DNA from: Flavobacteriales bacterium
GTDB taxonomy: Bacteria > Bacteroidota > Bacteroidia > Flavobacteriales_D > Parvicellaceae
DNA: 12,308 nt
NCBI GenBank assembly: GCA_026993705.1
Contig: JALWSJ010000373.1
Coordinates: forward strand, 1 to 12,308
Direction of reading: 5' to 3'
Part shown: piece after piece, positions 6,637 through 12,308 of the stretch
Position numbering within the stretch: position 1 is the first letter of the stretch
How the letters are laid out: each line of letters begins with the position of its first letter
The notes under the pieces: model-generated
Database searches by the model: none
Told to the model about the DNA's origin: nothing
What the model saw: the letters and a program-made list of their open reading frames with translations, nothing else
Position numbers and translations under genes: made by a program

Positions 6637-7332
6637 ATGAATAATTTTGATGCGAACGAGTTTAGAAAATATGCGATAAAACATCGCGGTATATCAAGTA
6701 TGGTAATGGATGATTATTATTCTGCCATTAATACGACACCAATGGGTATGACGCCTAATATAGTGGAAGAACGTCAGATGAATGTGGCGATTATGGATGT
6801 CTTTTCAAGATTGATGCGGGATCGTATTATCTTTTTGGGAACCGGTATTGATGACCAAGTGGCGAATATTATTACGGCTCAATTGCTTTTTCTTGAATCG
6901 ACTGATGCGAAAAAAGATATTCAGATTTATATCAATTCTCCCGGTGGTTCTGTATATGCCGGATTGGGTATTTATGATACAATGCAGTATATACAGCCTG
7001 ATGTAGCTACTATTTGTACCGGTATGGCGGCTTCTATGGGTGCGGTTCTTTTGTGCGCCGGTGCTGATGGTAAACGTACGGGATTAAAGCATTCACGCGT
7101 GATGATTCACCAACCGATGGGAGGAGCTCAAGGTCAAGCTACGGATATCGAAATTACGGCGAAAGAGATTAATAAATTAAAAAATGAATTGTACCAAATT
7201 ATTTCAAATCATTCAAGACAACCTTTTGATAAAGTATGGAAAGATAGTGATCGGGATTATTGGATGACTTCTGAAGAGGCGAAAGATTATGGAATGATTG
7301 ATGAAGTTTTGGTAAAAAACGCTAATAAATAA
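6637..7332 (+). CDS. clpP: ATP-dependent Clp protease proteolytic subunit
   Basis: ClpP is the serine peptidase that forms a double heptameric ring in the cytoplasm and degrades proteins unfolded by ClpX or ClpA/ClpC. The 231-residue product has the full catalytic triad: Ser133 in GMAASMGAVLL, His158 in RVMIHQPMGG and Asp207 in DRDYWMT. The spacings (25 and 49 residues) are the same as in E. coli ClpP. The oligomerisation and substrate-strand motif INSPGGSVYAG (100-110) is intact. An N-terminal extension of about 35 residues beyond the usual mature start may be a propeptide or flexible region, as in many Bacteroidota ClpP proteins. The gene is followed by clpX after 73 bases containing a terminator hairpin, and is preceded by the structured element at 6409-6557. 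Confidence 0.98.
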   Translation: MNNFDANEFRKYAIKHRGISSMVMDDYYSAINTTPMGMTPNIVEERQMNVAIMDVFSRLMRDRIIFLGTGIDDQVANIITAQLLFLESTDAKKDIQIYINSPGGSVYAGLGIYDTMQYIQPDVATICTGMAASMGAVLLCAGADGKRTGLKHSRVMIHQPMGGAQGQATDIEITAKEINKLKNELYQIISNHSRQPFDKVWKDSDRDYWMTSEEAKDYGMIDEVLVKNANK

Positions 7333-7352
7333 TAACTACAATTAATAGACTC

Positions 7353-7383
7353 AAAAACACCTTCATGATGGAGGTGTTTTTTT
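7353..7383 (+). terminator. Intrinsic terminator or attenuator between clpP and clpX
   Basis: AAAAACACCTTC (7353-7364) pairs with GGAGGTGTTTTT (7370-7381), with one T-G wobble, around loop ATGAT. T continues to 7383. It is positioned 20 bases after the clpP stop and 22 before the clpX ATG. It would end many clpP transcripts and let a fraction read through, or clpX has its own promoter here. The A-tract also allows some activity on the other strand. Confidence 0.8.
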
Positions 7384-7405
7384 ATGTTAGTAAAAATTCA
7401 AAAGA

Positions 7406-8638
7406 ATGAAACAAGAGGAAATTAGGTGTTCTTTCTGTGGGAAAACAAGAGAAATCGAAGGGGTTAACTTATTGATTTCCGGTATTTCTGCCCATATTTG
7501 TAATAATTGTGTAGAACAGGCTTACCAAATTGTAAAGGAAGATAATTTACAAAGAAAAGCGGAAGGTAATTTAGAACTTACTTTATTGAAACCACAAGAA
7601 ATATTAAGTCATCTTGATGAATATATAATCGGACAAGAAGAGGCGAAAAAAGTGTTGTCGGTTGCGGTTTATAATCACTACAAGAGGTTGTTGCAAAACA
7701 TTGATGAAGATGAGGTTGAGATTGAAAAATCTAATGTTATCATGGTGGGCGAAACCGGTACGGGAAAAACATTATTAGCAAAGACTATTGCTAAATTATT
7801 ACATGTACCTTTTGCTATTGCTGATGCAACGGTGTTGACCGAAGCAGGATATGTAGGCGAGGACGTAGAGAGTGTTTTATCTAAACTATTACAAGCCGCA
7901 GATTTCGATGTGGAAGCGGCTCAACGTGGCATTATCTTTATCGACGAGATTGATAAAGTTGCCAGAAAAAGTGATAATCCGTCTATTACTAGAGATGTAT
8001 CAGGCGAAGGAGTACAACAGGCTTTGTTGAAGTTATTGGAAGGTTCGATAGTGAATGTACCGCCTCAAGGAGGACGTAAACACCCCGACCAAAAAATGAT
8101 TAAAATAGACACCAAAAACATCTTATTTATTACCGGTGGGGCTTTTGATGGCATCAAACAGATTATTGAACGAAGGGTAAAATCTCAAGCAATTGGTTTT
8201 TCTACTGAAGACGCTACTGATTATTCAGAAGAAAATATTTTATCCTATGTCAACCAATTAGATATTAAACAATACGGATTAATTCCTGAACTGATAGGTC
8301 GTTTTCCTGTGTTGACGCACTTAGATCCTTTGGATAGGAAAACACTCATTAGAATCTTAACCGAGCCTAAAAATTCATTGGTGAAACAATATGTGAAACT
8401 TTTTGAATTGGATAATATTAAGTTAGTGATTGAAGATGATGTGTTAGAATACATCGTAGATAAAGCTGTTGAATTGAAGTTAGGGGCGAGAGGTTTGCGT
8501 TCTATCTGTGAAGCTATTCTTACCGATGCTATGTTTGAAGCTCCATCAATGGGTGTCGAGCAGTTAGTAATTGATTTGGAATATGCTAAGAGAAAATTTG
8601 AAAACTCTCGTGTAAATAAATTAAAAGCAATAGCATAA
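7406..8638 (+). CDS. clpX: ATP-dependent Clp protease ATP-binding subunit ClpX
   Basis: ClpX is a hexameric AAA+ unfoldase that recognises tagged or native substrates and threads them into ClpP. All diagnostic parts are present in the 410 residues: the N-terminal zinc-binding domain with Cys8, Cys11, Cys32 and Cys35; Walker A GETGTGKT (115-122, with Glu where many bacteria have Pro); pore loop GYVG (148-151); Walker B IIFIDEID (176-183); the RKH loop (224-226); the IGF loop (263-265) that docks into ClpP; Arg299 in ELIGRFP as the likely arginine finger; and the sensor-2 motif GARGLR (360-365). The IGF loop matches the presence of clpP next door. The next gene starts 17 bases after the stop. 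Confidence 0.98.
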   Translation: MKQEEIRCSFCGKTREIEGVNLLISGISAHICNNCVEQAYQIVKEDNLQRKAEGNLELTLLKPQEILSHLDEYIIGQEEAKKVLSVAVYNHYKRLLQNIDEDEVEIEKSNVIMVGETGTGKTLLAKTIAKLLHVPFAIADATVLTEAGYVGEDVESVLSKLLQAADFDVEAAQRGIIFIDEIDKVARKSDNPSITRDVSGEGVQQALLKLLEGSIVNVPPQGGRKHPDQKMIKIDTKNILFITGGAFDGIKQIIERRVKSQAIGFSTEDATDYSEENILSYVNQLDIKQYGLIPELIGRFPVLTHLDPLDRKTLIRILTEPKNSLVKQYVKLFELDNIKLVIEDDVLEYIVDKAVELKLGARGLRSICEAILTDAMFEAPSMGVEQLVIDLEYAKRKFENSRVNKLKAIA

Positions 8639-8655
8639 CCTTTGTTGCTAAGATT

Positions 8656-9264
8656 ATGGGAGGGGTGTATCAAAAAATATTTGCCAACTACTACGACGCT
8701 TTTATGGAAAGCGTAGAAGAACGCCTGGAAAAAAGCAGAAGAGCTTTATTGAGTAATTTACGAGGAAATGTTTTGGAAGTTGGTTCCGGAACAGGAGTGA
8801 ATTTCAAATATTATCAGCCCCAAACAAAGGTTACGGCAATCGAACCTTCGTTGCCAATGCTTGAAAAATCTAAACCCAAACAACGAGAAAATATTTCGCT
8901 TTACAATATAGGTATTGATAACGAAGAATTGCAGCGTTTAAAACCTGAGCAAGGTTTTGACGTTGTAGTTTGTACATTGGTGCTTTGTACTGTTCCTAAT
9001 CTTGAAAAAGCTTTAACTGTTATTGATGACGTGCTGACGGAAGATGGAAAACTGATTGTTTTAGAACATATCCACGCTAAAAAAGAACCCAAAGCAACCT
9101 TTGAGAATATAGTTAATCCTGTTTGGAGAATAATAGGAGAGGGTTGTAATCTAAATCGGAGTACAGATGAGGTGCTGGAAAAGCTTGGGTTTTACGCTGA
9201 TAATAAAAACTATTTTAAACTATCATTTCTTGATTTTTTTCAAGGGGTCTATCATAGAAAATAA
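8656..9264 (+). CDS. Class I SAM-dependent methyltransferase
   Basis: This encodes a 202-residue protein with a Rossmann-like methyltransferase fold of the Methyltransf_11 type. Motif I is VLEVGSGTG (39-47), the glycine-rich SAM loop. The following acidic residue that would hold the SAM ribose is Glu63 in TAIEPS. FDVVVCTLVLCTV (101-113) and KLIVLEHIH (132-140) match the later strands. The overall pattern, including NPVWRIIGEGCNLNR near residue 154-168, resembles the METTL7-like branch, which suggests a small-molecule or lipid substrate rather than DNA or rRNA, but the substrate cannot be named. Its stop codon TAA shares its last base with the maf ATG, so translation is probably coupled to maf. 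It sits 17 bases after clpX and is probably co-transcribed with it. Confidence 0.9.
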   Translation: MGGVYQKIFANYYDAFMESVEERLEKSRRALLSNLRGNVLEVGSGTGVNFKYYQPQTKVTAIEPSLPMLEKSKPKQRENISLYNIGIDNEELQRLKPEQGFDVVVCTLVLCTVPNLEKALTVIDDVLTEDGKLIVLEHIHAKKEPKATFENIVNPVWRIIGEGCNLNRSTDEVLEKLGFYADNKNYFKLSFLDFFQGVYHRK

Positions 9265-9848
9265 TGTTAGAACAAAAACTAGAGAAATACAACGTTATTC
9301 TAGCGTCAAAGTCGCCAAGGAGACAAGAACTATTAAGAGGAATCATCCCTAACTTTGAAATAAAAACCAAAGAAGTAGAGGAAGTTTACCCTGCTGGATT
9401 ACAAACAAATAGAGTCGCTGAATTTTTAAGCGACTTAAAAGCAAGGGAATTTAAAGACAGTTTAGCGACTAATGACTTAATCATTACCGCAGACACAATA
9501 GTATGCTTCGGAGATGAAATTTTAGGAAAACCCACCAATAGACAAGAAGCAGAAGCAATGCTACAAAAACTATCGGGAAACAGACATCAAGTAATAACGG
9601 GAGTTACATTATTAGGCATTCATTCCAAAAGCACCTTTTCTGAGGTTACCGAAGTAGAATTTCATCCTCTTACCGATGAGGAAATCACTTATTATATTGA
9701 CGAGTTTAAACCTTATGACAAAGCGGGTGCTTATGGCATACAGGAATGGATTGGCTACATTGGGATAAAACAGATAATTGGGGATTATTACAATGTTATG
9801 GGATTGCCCTTGCATCGGATATACAGAGCTTTAAAGGAACTTAGTTAA
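9264..9848 (+). CDS. maf: Maf-family nucleoside triphosphate pyrophosphatase
   Basis: Maf proteins hydrolyse nucleoside triphosphates, often dTTP, UTP or modified bases, to the monophosphate and pyrophosphate, and act as house-cleaning enzymes. Overexpression blocks septation in some bacteria. The 194-residue protein keeps the family signatures: ILASKSPRRQELL (12-24), the catalytic-aspartate segment ITADTIV (74-80, Asp77), GKPTNRQEA (88-96), TGVTLL (112-117), YDKAGAYGIQ (151-160) and the C-terminal GDYYNVMGLPLHR. The KAGAYGIQ and GLPL pattern fits the YhdE-like dTTP/UTP branch, though specificity is inferred. The ATG overlaps the preceding stop by one base. The stop codon lies at the foot of the terminator hairpin that follows. 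Confidence 0.96.
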   Translation: MLEQKLEKYNVILASKSPRRQELLRGIIPNFEIKTKEVEEVYPAGLQTNRVAEFLSDLKAREFKDSLATNDLIITADTIVCFGDEILGKPTNRQEAEAMLQKLSGNRHQVITGVTLLGIHSKSTFSEVTEVEFHPLTDEEITYYIDEFKPYDKAGAYGIQEWIGYIGIKQIIGDYYNVMGLPLHRIYRALKELS

Positions 9849-9888
9849 CACAAAAAAAGACAGCGATTCGCTGTCTTTTTTTGTGTTA
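9846..9888. terminator. Strong bidirectional terminator with 20-bp stem
   Basis: A perfect stem runs from 9846-9865 to 9869-9888, with core GACAGCG/CGCTGTC, a three-base loop ATT, seven A upstream and seven T downstream. It separates the convergent maf gene and S41-peptidase gene and can serve both. The maf stop codon (9846-9848) forms the first three bases of the stem. Confidence 0.95.
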
Positions 9889-9909
9889 TGTTAGTTGAAT
9901 GTAGATTAT

Positions 9910-11982
9910 CTAAGGCTTAATCTCCTCAAACTCTTTTCCATCTTTCATAATAGAAATCGCCTCTTGCAAAGGTTCGTTCAGAGCATTATTGACTTGATAG
10001 AATCGAGAGAAATCAAATAGATTTTGTGCTACACTAGCTTTCAGTCTTGTTTTGATTGTAAATTCTGCCTCCCTATATCTTTCTTCATCATATTCTAGTC
10101 CTTCAGACTCTGCATATTTAATCAATTCTTTGACCAATTTATCAGTATCAAACTTTTCATTAAAACGATCAAAGGTGATGTATTTTTCTTGTAGTTTTTT
10201 ACGATTGTCATTCACCCAAGTCAAAGCAAAACGATTTAATATACCTTTGCGAATCAACGCTGAAAAGTAATCACTTGTCCCAGTCGTATCTAGCGGAACA
10301 AAAACATCCGGCATAATACCTCCTCCACCATAAACAGGTCTGTGTTTTACTTTAGTAAACACCTTCAATTTCTCGTCAAACTTTATACTGTCTTTGTGAA
10401 AATACTCCCCGTGTTTATATCGATTGTACTTCTCACGTCTATATTCTTGTATGCCTTTGTCATAAGGTTTTTGAATACACCGTCCAGCAGGAGTATAATA
10501 ATGTTGAGTTGTAATTCGTATTTGCGAACCATCCACTAAATTATAAGGCTTTTGTACCAACCCTTTACCGAAAGTACGGCGACCAACAATCAATCCCCTA
10601 TCCCAATCCTGTATAGCACCACTCACAATTTCACTAGCCGAAGCACTATTTTCATTCACCAAAACAATCAAACGACCATCTTCCAGCAATCCTTCGTATC
10701 TTGTCATATAATCCTGTTGAGGATAAGCTCTTCCCTCTGTATAAACGACTAGCTTTTTACCCTCAATAAATTCATCTGCCAAACCAATAGCCGCTCTCAA
10801 ATATCCACCACCGTTGCCTTGCAAGTCTAAAATAAGGTCTTTCATCCCTTTAGATTTTAACTCCAAAATCGCTTTACGTACTTCTTGAACCGTAGTAGCC
10901 GCAAATTTATTGACTTTTATATAGCCGATACTATCCGAAACCATATATGCAGCATCCACACTATATATAGGTATCTTATCTCTTTCAATCGTAAATTCTA
11001 ACAATTCATCCTCTCCACGTCTTTTCATTTTAACATCTACCTTTGTTCCTTTATCTCCCAAAAGACGTTCACGCACACCACTATTTTTAATTCCAACACC
11101 TGCTACTTTCTCATCATTCACATAAATATATTTATCACCAGCCTGAATACCAACCTTTTCCGAAGGACCTCCAGGTATAGCTTCCACCACCACAATCGTA
11201 TCCTTTACAATTTGAAAACGAACGCCAACCCCCGTAAATGACCCTTTTAAAGGAGCGTTCATATCCTGAAAATCCTCTACCGAGATATACGAAGTATGCG
11301 GATCGAGTTGTTCCAACATATAACGAATCCCCGTTTCCGTAATTTTTGACTTCAATACAGTGTCTTGATAAACTTCATCCATCAACACTATCGCGTCTTT
11401 AATCTCATCAACACTTTTCCCCATCTTATAAAAAGCAACACCATCCACAGGTTTTCTAATCACCTGCTTAATAAAAACATTAGCCGTATCCGTAGTGTCT
11501 GCTACCCTAATTTCTAAACGCGAATTAGGTTCTCCCACCAACGCTTCTTGTACATCACTAAAATAATTAAAATCGCTTATCTTTTTTTTACCGACACCGA
11601 TAATTTTATCTCCTTTTTTTATTCCCGATTCCTCTGCACCGCTATTTTTCAGCACTTCCTCAACCACAATCGTATCGCTGTTAAATTTTATCGCAATACC
11701 GATTCCCGCAAATTCATTCTTATCTTTAAAGTTAGCCTTATCTTTTTTAACATAACTTTTAAAAGGCACTAAATGATTTTGTACCCCTTTCACAAAGTCT
11801 TTCTTAAGTTTGGTGTCATCCACCTCTTCCACATATTTTTTATCCACCGCATTAATGATTTCACTCACTTTATAATCCAAAAAATCCACCGACTCTTCCA
11901 ATTTATCTTCTTGAGCAAAGGAGTACCCACCGATAAATATCAAAAGCACAAGAGTAATATGTTTCATTAAATCAATTTTCAT
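9910..11982 (-). CDS. S41 C-terminal processing peptidase with two PDZ domains
   Basis: This is a 690-residue periplasmic serine peptidase of the carboxyl-terminal processing (Prc/Ctp) family, which cleaves protein C termini in the envelope. A signal peptide ends near FAQ (residue 24). The ATG at 11967 is an equally good start and would give a more typical leader. The catalytic serine is Ser448 in NENSASASEI and the general-base lysine is Lys473 in TFGKG, 25 residues apart as in E. coli Prc. GNGGGYL (389-395) and YTPAGRCIQ (496-504) are further S41 signatures. PDZ 2 lies at about 249-322 (GVGVRF, VGIQAGDKYIYV). Unusually, a second diverged unit precedes it: a helical stretch plus PDZ 1 at about 91-160 (GIGIAIKF, SGIKKGDKIIGV). 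That makes the protein longer than the usual single-PDZ form. The structured element copy B ends 18 bases before its start. Confidence 0.95.
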   Translation of the reverse strand: MKIDLMKHITLVLLIFIGGYSFAQEDKLEESVDFLDYKVSEIINAVDKKYVEEVDDTKLKKDFVKGVQNHLVPFKSYVKKDKANFKDKNEFAGIGIAIKFNSDTIVVEEVLKNSGAEESGIKKGDKIIGVGKKKISDFNYFSDVQEALVGEPNSRLEIRVADTTDTANVFIKQVIRKPVDGVAFYKMGKSVDEIKDAIVLMDEVYQDTVLKSKITETGIRYMLEQLDPHTSYISVEDFQDMNAPLKGSFTGVGVRFQIVKDTIVVVEAIPGGPSEKVGIQAGDKYIYVNDEKVAGVGIKNSGVRERLLGDKGTKVDVKMKRRGEDELLEFTIERDKIPIYSVDAAYMVSDSIGYIKVNKFAATTVQEVRKAILELKSKGMKDLILDLQGNGGGYLRAAIGLADEFIEGKKLVVYTEGRAYPQQDYMTRYEGLLEDGRLIVLVNENSASASEIVSGAIQDWDRGLIVGRRTFGKGLVQKPYNLVDGSQIRITTQHYYTPAGRCIQKPYDKGIQEYRREKYNRYKHGEYFHKDSIKFDEKLKVFTKVKHRPVYGGGGIMPDVFVPLDTTGTSDYFSALIRKGILNRFALTWVNDNRKKLQEKYITFDRFNEKFDTDKLVKELIKYAESEGLEYDEERYREAEFTIKTRLKASVAQNLFDFSRFYQVNNALNEPLQEAISIMKDGKEFEEIKP

Positions 11983-12000
11983 AGTTCTATTTAGTTTAAA

Positions 12001-12148
12001 AATTATTTAGGCGTTCCCATTACGGCGTTAAAAAGCAGTTTCGTTGCACTACACTACTTTTTAACGCCGTAATGGTCGGGCTATCCGCTATATCTTTTGC
12101 CCTCCAAAAGGAGGGAGGGCAAAAGGATGCCGCTACTATCCCTAACGC
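12001..12148 (-). ncRNA. Structured repeat element, copy B, upstream of the S41 peptidase gene
   Basis: This is the minus-strand copy. Read on the minus strand, P1 GCGTT (12148-12144) pairs with AACGC (12015-12011), all Watson-Crick. P2 is GGCATCC (12131-12125) with GGATAGCC (12086-12079), with the same bulged A. P3 is formed by 12125-12114 and 12105-12094, fully complementary. P4 is formed by 12075-12053 and 12039-12017: 23 pairs of which one is U-G on this strand and would be A-C on the other. P4 shares no sequence with P4 of copy A, yet the surrounding bases are nearly identical. The conserved tail reaches 12001, only 18 bases from the peptidase start, so the element either lies in its mRNA leader or overlaps its promoter. 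Confidence 0.6.
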
Positions 12149-12308
12149 AAAAAGTATCAAAAAAATGAAGATAAGAATAATTATAGAATGTAAAAGTTAA
12201 AAATTGTAAAACCCTGCAAATTATTACCTGAAACAACTATTTTTTCCTCATTTCGTACCAAACCAAAGCAAAAACCAAACCATAATTTCACCCTCCAAAA
12301 GAAAAAAA
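12149..12308. other. Unassigned AT-rich sequence at the right edge
   Basis: I see no gene, terminator or clear repeat in this stretch. It is AT-rich with A-runs and, near the end, repeated ACCAAA-like words (12257-12280). It may be the flank of a gene outside the window. Confidence 0.5.

Noticed and set aside
8245..8673. 142-codon frame antisense to the end of clpX
   Set aside because: It lies wholly opposite well-supported clpX coding sequence and the methyltransferase start. Its Ser/Asn-rich composition is typical of an antisense shadow.
6409..12148. Composite transposon bounded by the two inverted elements
   Set aside because: No transposase or integrase lies inside, the enclosed genes are conserved housekeeping genes, and no target-site duplication is visible. 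The elements look like dispersed intergenic repeats.

Overview
The window looks like a chromosomal segment from a Bacteroidota bacterium, most likely a member of the Flavobacteriales. The support is its low GC content, the absence of clear Shine-Dalgarno sequences before most genes, a very large secreted protein ending in a type IX secretion type B (gliding-motility-associated) C-terminal domain, and the character of the ClpP, ClpX, Maf and S41-peptidase proteins. There are eight convincing protein-coding genes. I saw no tRNA, rRNA, CRISPR array, transposase or phage gene.

Layout: 1-738 is gene-free and built of large imperfect palindromes. 739-4263 (minus) encodes a 1174-residue modular surface protein for type IX export. 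Divergent from it, 4475-5239 (plus) encodes a secreted helical protein of unknown function. It converges, through a bidirectional terminator, on an ECF-type sigma factor gene (5325-5924, minus). 5925-6636 is a second gene-free stretch packed with hairpins and palindromes. Then come clpP (6637-7332), clpX (7406-8638), a class I methyltransferase (8656-9264) and maf (9264-9848), all plus strand and tightly packed, though a hairpin terminator lies between clpP and clpX. A 20-bp-stem terminator separates maf from the convergent gene for a 690-residue S41 processing peptidase (9910-11982, minus). The right edge is non-coding.

Functionally the core is housekeeping. ClpP and ClpX form one ATP-dependent protease, Maf is a nucleotide pyrophosphatase, and the S41 peptidase works in the envelope. 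The sigma factor has no visible anti-sigma partner here.

The most interesting content is in the gene-free regions. Two copies of an approximately 148-nt structured element (6409-6557 plus, 12001-12148 minus) share ends and core but carry completely different, still fully self-complementary, terminal hairpins. In the four proposed stems, apart from one bulged base in P2, every departure from Watson-Crick pairing that I found is a G-U type pair on the same strand of the element. Each copy lies sense and just upstream of a protease gene (clpP and the S41 peptidase). A decamer, G(C/T)GTTAGGGA, marks the ends of these elements and of neighbouring palindromes. Whether this is a cis-acting RNA leader, a folded single-stranded mobile repeat, or both cannot be decided from this window alone.
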